Source: Macrolepiota albuminosa
Lineage: Eukaryota > Basidiomycota > Agaricomycetes > Agaricales > Agaricaceae
DNA length: 64,000 bases
Assembly (NCBI GenBank): GCA_027475525.1
Contig: JAMWFC010000116.1
Span: 929,826-993,825 of the forward strand
Direction: 5' to 3'
Positions 1-12,543 of the stretch are shown piece by piece (within the stretch, counting starts at the first letter, position 1; the number at the start of each line of letters is the position of its first letter). The translations under genes were made by a program, and so were the position numbers. The notes under the pieces are model-generated. The model had not been told where the DNA came from. It saw only the letters and a list, made by a program, of their open reading frames with translations, and did no database searches.

Positions 1-2972
1 GAGGTGACAGTATGTTCTTAATTGTGTCCATGAGGAATGGACGTGATGGAGGTTGAGTCGCAAGGGGAAGAAAGAGAGGTAGGTGGTGGAATTTACGCGT
101 CTGCCTTATATGGATTTGATACGTGCCTCGTGGTTAAGAAGGCAGGGTAGCGCCTATACTTGAATGAGTCCGCGGCACCTATCCCACTTCGGCGTATTGA
201 TTCCGAACTTTTGGGAATCAGTCTGTCACAGAGAACAGTTACTACTGACCACAGACAAGTCAAGAAGCGCCCAAAGAAACAGTTTCGGTTGGACCTCTCC
301 CGTAGAATGTCTTGAGTTTGGTCCGCCGGGTACCACTCAATAGTTACAAAAATTGTGACTCGTACGTCGTCGGAATTACGTTCAACATTCATCGTGGTCG
401 AACCTGAAGTGGCAGCCCGCCGAGTCAAGTGGACCCTGTAGTGTTGATCTGGACCTGACATGATTTACATACAGGTGGTAAAGCCAGCGTTCAGTAGGAA
501 AGGAGAGGCGTCCAAAAGTGACTGTATGGGCACAGCGTATGTGTACGTCAAGCGAATCCATGTGAGTGTAGCGGTGAGGAAAGTATCTCATAAGTTGATA
601 TTCGACAATGTGAGTTGTTGTAGTTCAAAATGACTAATCGTTGTTACAGTTTGTCTACACTCAACTCCGATTTCTTTATGAAACAGACTCCATATGTTAT
701 TTAGTTTTTGTTTGTATTAATGTGGGTCTACTCTTCTCGCCGTTGCTAGCTACTGATAAATTACTCTTGGCAGCAATTCTAGACGCTTGAACATCAATCA
801 ATTGAGGTAGGCAATGAGGTAGGGATTGTCCTTTCGTGATTTCCAACGTGCCCGCCACGAGAAACAGCGTCGTGCAAAACTCCATAAATCGACAGACCTG
901 ATGTGTATAAACGTGTTATCAAAGCAACCCTATTTTAAAATCACTTTATTTCATCCCCATGAGGACCCGGCCCGAACGGTTATAAATGCGGCGTGTGCTG
1001 TGCATTGGGGCTACGCAATCGCCCCTTCCATCCTATCATGGATTCTCTGTGCACATGAAAACGATTTCCATTATTCCGCTATCCACGAATTGCGTCTTGT
1101 GTTACGCTGGAATGACAGAAGCATAATCGTGCAAGACTCTGACAAGTGAGACAAGGGACTTATACAAATCAAATGGTGGAAACCGCCCAACAATGCGCGA
1201 CCAAGGCGAAAATTCAGCATAAAGCTGTGGCGCAACCATGGTGCACATGGGAGGTTGATTTGTCGTTTTTGCGCAGCAGTGCACAGTGCAGAGGAAGGGT
1301 ACGATGCTCGAAGGAACAATGTGAATGTGAAGTGGGCGCGGACCGGCCCTGCATCGACACCCCGATTCGCCGGAATGTGGCCAACAAAACTTGACTTTTT
1401 GTCATGTCATGCATGCTTCCGCTTAACATCCAATTTGACATTGAATACGCTGCGCTAGAAATAGCCGACCAAAGAACGCATGGCGGACTGGAGCTGTCAT
1501 GCTTTTTTGTGGGAAAAAGTGGGTCTTTGTGGCCAGACATGTTGGTCATATGTATCGCACTTTTGATCAGGAGTTTTGTACTCCAAGCTTCCCATTCTAC
1601 ATGTCCGGCAAGTGGTCTCATCCTCGGGAGATTTCGATGGATCGCCTCCCGCTGTAGATCCAGCATGGAAGACCGACACAAATGGTTCCTGGCACACATC
1701 CGGTACGGAAGTTTGCAGCCGGACTTGGGCACGTTCCGCCGCGATGAAAAGGCGTGTCCTGCACCACTGACTTTCAAGGCTCAGGCATCTCCATCAGTAG
1801 CGATTTCGCGTTGATTAGGCTGGACCCTGAAGCATGGTCACATGTACCACCTTCGACTGCGTGCGGAGCAGGAGCAGAGGATTCTGACCCCCCTGACTCC
1901 ATGGTACCTCTTGGAGCTCCGTGTCACCAACAAGTTGTCTCGATTCGGGCCGCATAAAAGGGTCAAAGATACCTATACAGCGTTTATGGGCCGGATGTCA
2001 GTAGAGCGCCGGCTTACGTTTTGTAGGGACAGCGGCGTCTGGAAGAAAAATATGAGTGTAAGCCATGACATGACGACCGTCAGGAGCTGAACATTTCTCC
2101 TATGGCCTGAAGAGCTGCCCCTGACCTAACCATGGTGATAATTGAAGGTTACTACTGCAGAGAAGATAAGAATGCCGATGGAATTGGATGTGTAAGGACA
2201 TACTTGGGGCAAACATCAGACTCATTTCCTCCATTCTGCTTATTGCACGTAAAGATCGTCAATTATTAGAGAAATATTTTCCGACATCCATCCACATGTC
2301 AATACCATGGGCCCTTAGTCATAGTGCCTCGCGACCACATGCCCGGACCATTAACAAAATTCTGTTTCTTGTCCAAAGGGGGACACAAAGATCATAACTG
2401 AGAAACTATTTTGATATATGAACGCTGCAGAGATAGTGTAGTTTCGATACAGTATATTGGTATTCAAGTTTTCGACTTGACGACATGGGGAACGAAGGTT
2501 CTCACCGTATGATTTTTGTGGATATATACAATACCAAAACAGGCGTAAAATACCTTCTAACCACGCGTGATAGTTTGTGAGATTGATTGTCATACGGAAA
2601 GTATATCGGACCGGTACTATAATGGCACGTTCAACAGATTCATGCCTGTGTAAGAGAAGCAATTCCAAGCTCCGACGTCCAGTTGACCACAGCGTTCGTA
2701 CTATGATGCGAAAAGGTCGGCGAGCTTGTACCTTAGAAACCCACCTTACAGCGTGCGAACAAAAAGTACCCCATACCGTAGTCTCGAAGTATTGATGGCT
2801 TGCACGCAGTCGAAAAAAACTATGTTGGACACGTTTCTCAGGCCCCTGTATACAAAAGACGTTCCAATGACTGATATGCGGATTAAAAATACATTGAATT
2901 TATAAGGCCTGGGGCACAATTAGTGGTTTTGTTTGGAGAAAGAACATAGAACTTACCTAAGAACAGCAAGGT
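1..2972. other. No recognisable gene
   Basis: I see no conserved protein in this stretch. Open frames of up to 187 codons exist (for example the minus-strand frame at 1214-1777 and the plus-strand frame at 1404-1814). They overlap one another on both strands, have no recognisable domain, and cannot be linked by plausible introns into a known family. It may be degraded repeat sequence or intergenic DNA. Confidence 0.5.
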
Positions 2973-3826
2973 CTAGTCCCGTCGCTGCAGAAGCGAACCT
3001 AGTTCCATGTCCTCAATTGCCTCGTCTTCTGCTACCTGCACAGGAGGCACACTCAAACCTTCCGACATTTCCCTCCTCACACAAAACTGTTCAGCCATTG
3101 TGACTGTGAAGATAGAACCCGCAATCATGACGAGCCAGAAGAAGCCAGACGTAGGAATGGAAGCCGAGTAATAGCTCGTCAACACGAGGTGGTTAAGCAG
3201 TAATGTCAACGTGAAATCAAGGATAAGCCGGGGCCGACGGACAAGAATACATAAATAAAAGATGCTGTAAGGTTCCCGATTCAGCATGAGCGCGAAATGA
3301 CAGGGACAAGCGTTAAAACTATACGTACTCTGCGGAGCAAGCGATAAGCCAACTTAGCGCGATGATCCAGCCGCGTAGAGGATCTACCCGTCCATCCCAT
3401 CTGTCTCCTTGCAGCTCATAGCCAATCTTCTTCCCACTACTCCAAGCCCACGAATGCCCATCGCGGGCTCCATGTATCCCACGTACTGTCGGTCGGCCTG
3501 CCATTTCCCGCCAATCCATGATCATCCCTGTACAGTACACGCTTGTCAAGTGATTACAAAGTAGCCGCGAAAGGATCGCTGGACTCACCGACGTTGGCAG
3601 CTCCACCCTCATACGTTAGAGACGTCGACTCGGCAAAAATGGCAAGTAACGGAGGAACCAGTACTGATAATGTAAGATAATGAAGAGTTTGCATTGAAAC
3701 AATCTACATGGTCGTTCATGTCGCTCAGTACTACCATAATACCAAATCGTTAGTCAACATAAAACTCACTTGTGAGATCAGAAGTATAGGATCCCAGTTG
3801 GTATTCGTATGACGCTTTGGCGCCAT
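2973..3826 (-). CDS. SYS1: SYS1-like Golgi integral membrane protein
   Basis: Sys1 is a multi-spanning Golgi protein that recruits Arl3/ARFRP1 to trans-Golgi membranes in vesicle traffic. I predict four exons: 3826-3770, 3703-3589, 3527-3329 and 3264-2973. They total 663 bases, i.e. 220 residues plus stop, close to the usual family length. The start is an ATG at 3826 followed by the family's N-terminal WDP(I/V)LL(I)SQ-type motif. Exon 2 encodes a hydrophobic helix (LHYLTLSVLVPPLL). Exon 3 carries the fungal-type insertion around DWREMAGRPT. Exon 4 holds the conserved LDFTLTL / LTSYY / PTSGFFWLVM block and ends in an acidic tail. All introns are about 65 bases with GT..AG borders, and phases match at every junction. 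The gene is divergent from the dipeptidyl aminopeptidase, starting about 230 bases away. Confidence 0.9.
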
Positions 3827-4057
3827 GATGGCTAAGTGCGAGAAAGAGAAAGACTATAACGGACGGTCGCAGGTTACCTCAACCTGCCATGCAGTGGGAT
3901 GGGAACAATGAGTCTAGGGTTAGGTTTTGTAAGAGAAAGCAGTGTAGTGTGTGTGCTCAAAGTATTGATCGGGTCCAATCTTCAACTTCATTCATGTTCG
4001 TGCAGTCCTACGCCGACGTCTAAACCAGTGTTTGGGTGACCTAGTTATATTATACTA

Positions 4058-7000
4058 ATGCCCAGCTCATCGTACGAGAGAATCCCGGACAGGGACGATA
4101 ATATTTCTGCGTCGGGTTCATCTCTGACCATCAGCCAACAAACGCTTGCACGACCAGAGACCTACTACGGAGAGGGTCCTTTTGATCCACCAAGTTCAGA
4201 AGATGAGGATGACAAGGAAACAGGGGTACTCTTAGACAAGCATGCCATGCCGTCTAGCCCAAGTCTAGCGGAACGTGGGGGCGTGTTCGCAACGGATTCA
4301 GGGCTTACGACAGATGATGATACAGACTTGAAGAAACCGAAGAATGTTTGTTGAGCTATGACGCCTTTCTTCAAGTGTTTCTTGAAGTCGCGTCCCACCT
4401 GTTCCGTGAGCTGTGCTAATATCCACCATCTGACAGCTGTTTTCGTCTCATCGATTTTTGGCCGTCCTTCTCTTTATTATCATTCTTGGGGCTTCTTTCA
4501 TCGGCTATTCTGCTGCACGGTCATACAAAGCAGATGTGTCTTACCATACCGGCTCGCGGAAATTTACCATGGACCACATATTCAATGGAACTTTTGGAGT
4601 AGACCGCAAGAGTGTCAATTGGGTACCAGAAGGTGCGTTTTGAATCGCCATACATACGTGACATTATCTCAATTTCTCCTAACAGCTGGCGATGGCGTTT
4701 TTTCACTCTTTGAAAATGGAGACCTCAAGCTCGTTGACTTGAAAACGAATACCGTCACAGTTCTCGTGTATTCTAAAGACATAAAGAATGTTGGGTTCCC
4801 TATTTTTTCCGACGCTAGAGGACAAAGTTATTTACTACAACATGTAGGAAGATGGCCAGCGGCTGAGATGGTTCTTCTGGGAATTATCACCAGATATGAA
4901 ATATATTCTCTTCAAGGCGGATTATCGCAAGGTGAGTACGACTCAGAGTACTTCTATCACAGTTGATATTTTTCCCTTATAGCAATGGCGCTGGTCAACA
5001 TTTGGAAACTACTATGTCCATAATATTGCGGAAAAGACTACTTTCCCTATCATACCGCCTACTTATCCTTCTAATACTGCCTATGCTACATGGGCGCCTC
5101 GTGGACATTCCATTGCTTACGTCACAGAAAACGATCTATATGTACTTCCTACGCCGACGTATGTCCCCTCAACCTATATATTCTTTCCAGTCTAACATCT
5201 ATTGTTTAGCTCACCCCCCATCCGTGTCACCTCATCAGGAAATGCTTCGCTCTTCAACGGTGTCCCCGACTGGGTCTACGAAGAAGAAATTTTCTCTAGT
5301 GACTATGCTCTCTGGTGGTCCCCCGATGCCACTAAGCTCGCCTTCCTTGTGTTCGACGAAACCAAAGTTGATACATACAACTTCCCCATCTATAATCCTA
5401 CTGAGCACAGTGACACTGTGATTCCTTACACGACTGATGTCAGGATGAAATACCCCAAACCTGGTTATAACAATCCCATTGTCTCCGTACATATGTTTGA
5501 CCTTGGGAAACACCTCAAGGATGCTGCGTTAGCCACTGTACCAGCCTCGGAAATATCTACCGTTGAAAATACGCAGGAGCTTAAGTGGCTGGGTCGGCAT
5601 CCCAAGGACGACAGTGTCATTACTGAGGTTGTGTGGGTTGGAAACTCATCGCTTATTGTGAAAGAGGTAAATCGGAACGCGAACGATGGGAATGTTGTGC
5701 TCTTTGATTTGAATAATTCCACGTGGTCGCAAGGAAAGGTTGTTCGCAAGCTCGGAAAGGAGGGCGAAGAGGGAGATAGAGGATGGATAGACAATGTGAG
5801 TTTTTGATTTACCGTGTCGATTTTCAGTTCCAAAACCGAGACGTTGGCCGGGATTATCAGGACCAAACCATTCGCCCACTTCCCAAAGATCTGATTGCCA
5901 GAGGAGCAGGAGGTGCCTACCTCGATGTCGTGCCTACTCCAGAAGGTTACAACCATATCGCGCTTTTCAGCCCGGCGAGCTCTAGAACTCCCCATTTCCT
6001 TACAAGTGGTAGTTGGGAAGTCACTGGTGGCATTAAGGGGATTAACGTCGCCAAGGCTCTGGTGTGAGTCTTTGAATCGCCTCTAACCATGTTTAGCTTG
6101 AACCGTTGCTGTAGGTACTTCGAGGCTGCGAATCCCTCGTCCGTCGAGCGCCACGTTTACTCTGTACCCCTGCCAAAGGATCTTACGTTCCAGATCACAG
6201 AACCAACTGCATTGACAGATTCGACAAAGCCAGCTTTTTATTCAACTAGCTTCTCCCCCGGTGCGGGATACTATCTATTGAACTATCAGGGGCCGACAAT
6301 TCCATGGCAGAAGATTGTCCAAGTGGGTAATTCCTGTGAGGCGTTGATATTCGATTAATATGATTAACTCTCGACTAACGCTGCTGTGGAGCATTCGAAC
6401 ACATTTTAACTAAGAACGAGTGGCTCGCTAACGTCACCATGGATTACGAGGCGCCAACTATCGTGCGTTCCACCATCGTCAGTGATGGCTACGGTTCGTG
6501 TTCGTCCATAACCAATTGTTAATTGATGGCTGAAGTCATTCGTTATCGCGCATGCATAGAGCTTAACGTGCAAGAGATTCGACCTCCGCGTATGGACGAT
6601 TCTGGGCGTGTCAAGTACCCAGTTCTCTTCCGCGTGTACTTCTGCTCCCTCGGATGTCTAATAAAAATATCACTGACCTTATGCTCTAGCTACGGCGGCC
6701 CTAACAGCCAAATGGTTGACCTTAAGTTTGGACGGACTTGGCACGACTATCTCGCCTGTGGACTGTCTTATATCATTGTAACTGTTGATGGGCGTGGCAC
6801 GGGATACAAAGGCCGCCATTTCAGGAATCCCGTCAAAGATAACCTTGGCTTCTATGAGACGATTGACCAGATCAATGCTGCAAAGTACGTGGAGAAGGCC
6901 GATTGGTCTCAGATTGCTTTGTATTAATATAAGCCTGTGACAAGGATCTGGGCTGCGAAGGAATATGTGGACAGGAAACGCATCGGCAGATTGCTTTGTA

Positions 7001-7753
7001 TTAATATAAGCCTGTGACAAGGATCTGGGCTGCGAAGGAATATGTGGACAGGAAACGCATCGGATTTGGGGCTGGGTCAGTCCTCCATATCTGAAGTTCT
7101 CAAGATAAGCTAATCAAATACAGTCATATGGTGGCTTCATGGCTTCAAAGGTCGTGGAAGCTGATGCAGGTGTGCATTCTCTATCAATGGCTGTTGCTGT
7201 ACGTAACGTGTGGTTTCGAATCATGTCTTTCCGCATCGGACTTACTTTTTCGTTACTGATCTCGCATAGCCGGTGACCAGTTGGCGTTTGTATGGTGAGC
7301 ACATGACGCCGCCGGCATGCTCTCACAATTGACCATAAAGATTCTAGACTCTATCTATACAGAGCGCTACATGAACCTGCCGCAGCTGAATCCAGGAGGT
7401 TACATCAATGCGTCTATCTCGAATGTGACTGGCTTCAATAGCGTGGAATTTCTATTGGCCCATGGGAGCGGTGACGACAACGTGCATTACGCCAACTCGG
7501 CCCACTTGCTCGATATGTTCACCGAGGCCCAGGTCCGGAATTTCAGATTTAGGATGTTCACTGATAGGTGGGTACAATGTTGTCACCCGTTTGCTGATTG
7601 GCTGGTTGGCTGACCGGAACCCGCCGCTATTCGGGTTACCCTGACAGTGATCATTCAATCACACGTCGAGGGGCGAATAGGGAGGTGTACGAGTTTATGA
7701 CAGGTTTTTTGATCGAGAAGTGGGGCAAGGGGGGACGGCGAAGGGGCTGGTAG
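4058..7753 (+). CDS. Dipeptidyl aminopeptidase (DPP IV family, type II membrane serine peptidase), broken as assembled
   Basis: Related to yeast Ste13/Dap2, which remove N-terminal X-Pro or X-Ala dipeptides in the late Golgi or vacuole. I predict 16 exons: 4058-4345, 4437-4632, 4686-4789, 4848-4931, 4983-5158, 5210-5795, 5861-6063, 6115-6326, 6392-6493, 6560-6635, 6690-6884, about 7022-7075, 7124-7198, 7270-7294, 7348-7567 and 7648-7753 (about 900 residues). Features in order: acidic Ser-rich cytosolic tail; one hydrophobic anchor (exon 2, LAVLLFIIILGASFIG); beta-propeller (WSTFGNYYVHN, VPTPEGYNHIA); alpha/beta-hydrolase domain with YGGP, DGRGTGYKG, the nucleophile region SYGGF, the Asp region GSGDDNVHY and the His region DSDHSI. 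The exon before the catalytic serine contains a 77-base duplication (6910-7063). The frame there closes only if the extra copy is removed and one base is added, so the gene is either misassembled or a recent pseudogene. Confidence 0.88.
6910..7063. repeat. Exact 77-bp tandem duplication (two copies)
   Basis: Copy 1 is 6910-6986 and copy 2 is 6987-7063, identical base for base. Flanking bases do not extend the match. It covers the end of an intron and the start of the exon just before the catalytic-serine exon of the dipeptidyl aminopeptidase. It is one of eight duplications of the same period in the window (see findings). Confidence 0.97.
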
Positions 7754-8208
7754 CCGGCGGGATCAGGTATAGCAAGGACCCCGGATTATGCCCTGGCAGA
7801 TTGGTCCGTTTTTTCCGACCTACAGAAACATCTGATATTTAAAAAATCTTACCCAATCTGCTTACCACATTGGGTGTGTAAGAAGTGACCTGAATGGCCA
7901 GGAAAGAGGATTGTCATTTGAGGATGGAAGGTCTGCGCGTGACCGACATGTAAAAAATTGCAAAAGGCCCCTCGATTTGTCCGGATTGTCAAATGGGGAT
8001 GTCCAATTCGGGGTCCTGGAGAAGATGCTGCAAAATATATCTAGATGAGGTCTAGACCGCTGTGATCTAAGAAAGATTAGAACTGTTGGGCCCAGAACAC
8101 ACAGGGCCCAGAATGGACCATCGCTGGGATAAATATGCAAACGCCCTTATGAGAAATACGAGCGAATCAATGCCCTTCCCTGTTTCTTTTATCAGTCATA
8201 ACCACAGA
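7754..8208. other. Intergenic, no gene seen
   Basis: Spacer between the dipeptidyl aminopeptidase stop and the ETT1-like start. The frame of ETT1 is open upstream to about 8086, with in-frame ATGs at 8149 and 8170, so the 5' end of that gene may lie within the last 120 bases. Nothing else is recognisable. Confidence 0.5.
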
Positions 8209-10012
8209 ATGTTGCCAGCACCAACGCCTCGAAAACGAGAACGGCCAAGAGGCCTGTGGAAGGCCCGCGTGATGCCACACCGGCTCCCGGCTCCAAATGA
8301 CCATGAAAGGAAACCCTTCGGCGAAGACTTCGAGTGCGACGACGACGACGACGACGCCGCCGCCTCTCTTCCTTCGTCCTCCTCCTCCCAACGCTCTGTT
8401 TCCCTCGAGGCCCTGAGTGACATTGATAAAGTCTTCTATTTTCGTGGCTGCAGTCCCAACCCAGACCGCACCAGCAATTGGGAATCCTCACATAAAATAA
8501 TGGATGTTTCTTCCATCGGAGGGCCTGGCAATCCGCCTGAAAACTCCTCCTGGACCTATGAGGACTGGGAAGATCTAAAAGACCTTTTTATTCAAGCGAG
8601 CGATCAATTTGAGAGTGTGTGCATTAGCGTAACCGATGTCGAGTATTGGCTAAATGGCAGATTATGTAGACGCCAGTGCCGCAGAAGCACTTCCCATCAT
8701 CCGAGGCGTCATCCACGAGTGTCATAGGTTCATGTTGACATACCCGGATCCATCTGAGCTCCTCACAAACCCTCCATCGAAGCACCACATAGCTGAAACC
8801 GTATCTTCACCCGATGAAGCAATCTCGAGCGTTCTGTTGAGCCCGCTGCCGAAAAAACACCTCAAATGGTAGGCTCTCTATGATCTGGTTTTGGATTGCC
8901 GGTCGATGATCAAAAAAACTCGTAGCAAGTGTGTCGAGCTACCTACTGCCTTCCACGTCATTCTCGGCACCGCGCTTTTCATGTTCGGTAATATAATTGA
9001 CCAAGACCCAACACAAGCTGCTCCAGGTGAACCTAACACGCCTCTTCCCTACTGGCTCTCTGCTCTCGATGTATTCGAGACAGGTGAAACCCTACCTATT
9101 CGCACTAGCGGACGCGGTGCCGAAGTTCCTGAAGACTGGCAATTGGCTATCATCTGGGGACGCACCCTCGTTGCTCTTGCTGAGCAAATGGTGACTCGCG
9201 AAGCAGAAACCAGTAGGGAATCTGAAAGCGCCACAAACGAGGCGCCCTCTTTCTCCCAGCTTTTTGCAGAAGATCCAGAGTGGCCTCCTGAGTCACCTTT
9301 CTCCGTGATCGTCAACCGCCGTCCTTCCTTCACCCGTCGCATGACCCTCGCTTCTGCTACCCCTAATGAGTTAATGGTCATAGCCATGGACCAATTTTCG
9401 CGCGGTATATTCCGAATGCCACACCATGCCCACCAGGCGCAGACCCCGCAGATTGGTGTAGAAACATTCTCACGCGCGAAAGAGCTCTTTCAAATTGCAT
9501 CAGAGGTCTTATCAGTCGCGGAAAAGCTCAGTCTGCCTACAGAGCGCCACTTCTGGGCATCATGGGCGGACAGCATCTTTAACCAAATGAAGATGGAGGC
9601 AGACATGGACGCGTGGCGGAGTCCGATTAACCGCGCCAGAGGACGTTGCTGGCTTGTCGTGGGATCGGCACGTGCAGAAGAGTTCGAGGCCGCTATGGAA
9701 GAGTCCGATGCGAGCCTTGTGGACTCGTCCGAAGCGCGCGATGCTCGAGCTGGGTTACTCAAGGCATTGGCCTTCTTCGAGCGCGCGAAAGGACCCGCTA
9801 ACTTTGAGGAGCTCAGTAATGAGGATGAAGAGGAGTTGCGGACGTTATTGGCGGAAACCTTGCTTGATCTTGGTAATTTGGCGCCGACGAGGGAGGAACA
9901 GGAAAAGTATTATACCCGGGCGCAGGAAGAGGGCGGTCAAGATTATCTCATGGATGAGGACAGTGATTCTGAGCGCGACAGGGATGGAGATGAGCTAATG
10001 CGTGACAGCTGA
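8209..10012 (+). CDS. ETT1: ETT1/Nro1-like protein (enhancer of translation termination)
   Basis: Ett1 (Nro1 in fission yeast) is a nuclear TPR-like helical protein that affects stop-codon readthrough and the Tpa1/Ofd1 oxygenase. I predict exons 8209-8614, 8661-8868 and 8926-10012, with introns of 46 and 57 bases. The second intron removes an in-frame TAG at 8870. Visible features: basic N-terminus (PRKRERPRGLWKAR), an Asp and Ser run, WEDLKDLF, the family block GVIHECHRF, then ELPTAFH, PYWLSALDVFETGE and EDWQLAIIWGRTL. The C-terminus is acidic (LMDEDSDSERDRDGDE). The start is uncertain: ATGs at 8149 and 8170 are in the same frame, and the classical N-terminal KRPLGLGK motif is only loosely matched. 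The gene is convergent with the carrier gene; the 376 bases between them hold nothing recognisable. Confidence 0.8.
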
Positions 10013-10388
10013 GTGTGGGTTTGACGGAGATCGAACTATTTTGCTGAATATGAATACCACCCATCATGCTTTCATCCTGTAGTCAGACAATTACATGTAC
10101 TAAAATTTGTATTCTATACGACCTTGCTGTGACCTATGGTAACCTCTCACATGACAGATCTAAGTCTTTCAACCTTCTCGAAATGTTTTTAAGGAACAAG
10201 CTGTCTGTCTCGACAGATCATCATCATGATTCTCATACAAGAGGGAGTCTGGCCTCGATCTAGAACTCGTCGTGTGTAGAGAACAGTGATTGGCTGCGTG
10301 CCACGTTGGCGCCACCTGATCATGTTGGAAACTATAGGAACCCAGTCGAAAAGCGGGCCGATAATCACCCACAAAATGAATCGGGCTC

Positions 10389-11806
10389 TCAAGCGAGCGC
10401 ATGAACAACGGCCTCGAACGTGGTAAATGTGACCATGTTTACGGGAATGGCTCTAGAGTGTCAACAGAACAACAGAACATTACAGGTTTAGTAAAATTAT
10501 ATTTAGAATAAACTCCTTACCGAAGTAGTGTGGGGGCAAGACCCCGAAAGAACACGTTACTGCCTTCTGTCCGGTATGAGTAAATTATCGTGGAGGCAAT
10601 GTTTCGATAAGGGTTGTATTTTTGCATGCCAAGATCAGGAAGGCTGGACAAAAAGAAGTTTATGTGAGCAGAAAATCACAGCATGGGAAAAGCGAACCGC
10701 AAACTGCTGTTATCAGTTCCTTGTATGCGGGTTTTGACAACATCGAATGGAAAAGTCACCACCCATCCAACTAAAAGAGTATGATTTTTCCGCGTTTGTG
10801 ATGAAAAAGGTGATACATGCAAATTCCGGCGATTCCTCCGGCTATAAGCATTGGCCACCAAGCGGGTTCTGATGTCTTGCTTTCCACGGACCTCTGTGCA
10901 AAAGGTGACAGAGCGCGACAGGTCGCTTCATACTGAGAATGATCAGGACGGCTGCCATGGGGAATGAACCAACGCACGGAAAGGAAATATGCCCCGTATC
11001 CAGTGTCTCTCAATGCAGTTGCGGTAATTCCACGATAAAGACCCCGTAGACCAGAAGTTCTGACAACCTGAAGAGCAGTGCTATAGACAGAAGCAGATTT
11101 TCCAAGGCAACTCTGCTGCCTGATCTTAATTAGTTCTATCGGTGTGGTCAAAAAACTCAAGGTTCCATTAGCCCGTAGGATTCACTGCCAATAACTTGCG
11201 CAAAATCTCACGACGATACAATGCCAGTACCGATGCCTGCAGTGGTGATCTGGGTGAGTGTAGGTGTGGCTTCATTATGGTCTAACTGCAATTTCATAAA
11301 AAAGCGGTATGAAGCAAAGACGAGGCCGTTCAAGAGGGCACTCGAAGCCTGCCAAAGGATTAATTACAGACGACTGATTGAGCGGATGAAAGAGTACCAA
11401 TGGTGAAGTGATGCCCTTATATAAACCGAAAAACCTCTCTTCACGTATGATGGTAGAGACCGCATTGAGCGTAGAACGATACTTTATGGCCGTCTGTGGA
11501 TTCTGAAAACGAACCTTGACTGCAACAGTACGCGTCATTGGTGAGCACGATGACATATCAATTTTTACAAGGATACTGACCAGTGTCCAACGGGAAACCC
11601 ACAACCAGGCCACTTATTCCCTGTTCTACGAGTCAATTGAATGGAGGACATAGCCAGAGAAATGTGAAGTTCACTGCCGCAGTTCCAGCCACAAAGTCGA
11701 CTGTAGGATCAAGCTCAACTACCGGTGAGGTCCAATTGCGTTAATTTGATTCCGAGCGATCACTTTGCGTCCTTTACGTACCTTTCCCTTCCAGGAGATC
11801 ACTCAT
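10389..11806 (-). CDS. Mitochondrial carrier (SLC25 family) protein
   Basis: Inner-membrane solute carrier with the three-fold repeat. I predict nine exons: 11806-11782, 11718-11675, 11620-11581, 11519-11398, 11348-11212, 11155-10821, 10770-10698, 10643-10521 and 10452-10389. They sum to 963 bases (320 residues plus stop, the usual size), with phases agreeing at every junction. The three signature motifs are all present: FPLDTVKVRF, TPIELIKIRQ and FPFDVVKTRIQ. Matrix-helix motifs follow each (GLYKGI, GLYRGI, VFFRGLAP). The sixth intron appears to be a GC-AG intron (donor GCATGT at 10820). Resemblance is to the carnitine/amino-acid subgroup, but the substrate cannot be fixed by eye. Several exons are only 25-64 bases, so automatic gene finders may truncate it. 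Confidence 0.9.
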
Positions 11807-12000
11807 TATATACGTTAGTGTTTACCAGACTTGGAAGTATGCCTTAGTAAAAAAGACTGAAACTGCCAGGAATGTACAACTTCGTTGACCCTGAGTGCAG
11901 ATAATTCCCGGTTGTTCGGTCCGCGTAGTTCACGGTTTTGGATGCCTAATTTGGACTTCCAAAATTAAAGTGTATTTTGTGAAGCCCTAAAGTAAATAAA

Positions 12001-12415
12001 AAGGGCTACAGCCATTTTCATAACGTTAGACCCTTTGAAGTTCAGCCTGCTTAGTTGTTAGGCCTGATATCCGCAATGCAGGCTTGCTGCCGCAACTTAA
12101 CTACTCGTAAAATTAGCACAGACCTTCTTCCTCAATGAGGTGTCGCATATTGAGGGAGTTGAAGAAACTGATTTTCCGACTTGCACTTGTTCGTAAGTAT
12201 TGATACAACGGATACAGGAAATCACTGGTGTGAGCATCCGAGCTGTCAAACGCATTCGGACAACATATTGTCGGACTGGTGATGTAGCTCCGTTGAAGAG
12301 GACAGTTGATGGACGAACTCGAATTCTTTAGCAAGCCCGGCGATCCGTGGATATCAGGCCAAACAACTAAACAGGCGGAACTTTCTAACGTTATGAAAAC
12401 GGTAAAAAGGGTAAA
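12001..12415. repeat. Imperfect inverted repeat, about 100-bp arms
   Basis: The left arm (about 12001-12105) and the reverse complement of the right arm (about 12325-12415) share runs such as TTTTCATAACGTTAGA, TTAGTTGTT and GGCCTGATATCC, with scattered differences and a small indel. About 220 bases separate them. This looks like a degraded foldback or MITE-like element just upstream of the tRNA gene. No coding sequence is supported between 11807 and 12459. Confidence 0.6.
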
Positions 12416-12459
12416 TAAATGAGGGGTAGGAACAAAATACGAAGACAACTTCTGTTGCT

Positions 12460-12543
12460 GGGCCTGACCGGGAATTGAACCCGGGACCTCCTCGATATGG
12501 CTCTAAACCCTAACAAGGAATCATACTACTAGACCATCAGGCC
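12460..12543 (-). tRNA. tRNA-Pro (anticodon AGG) with a short intron
   Basis: On the minus strand the 5' acceptor strand GGCCTGA pairs with TCAGGCC, followed by discriminator C. The D-arm contains TGGTCTAGTAGTATGA, and the T-arm is a perfect CCGGG-TTCAATT-CCCGG stem-loop. The anticodon stem CCTTG/CGAGG closes a loop reading TTAGGGT (anticodon AGG), interrupted after position 37 by about 12 extra bases, the normal nuclear tRNA intron site. Length 84 equals 72 plus intron. Confidence 0.92.

Noticed and set aside
1214..1777. 187-codon minus-strand open frame
   Set aside because: No recognisable domain, heavily overlapped by other open frames on both strands, no conserved start context or exon partners.
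8869..8925. In-frame TAG in ETT1 read as a pseudogene
   Set aside because: A 57-base GT..AG intron in the right phase removes the stop and joins the two conserved parts.
10676..10770. Early stop of the carrier at TGA 10676
   Set aside because: It would remove the last helix; a GTTCGC..CAG intron in phase continues to a complete third repeat and a stop at 10389.
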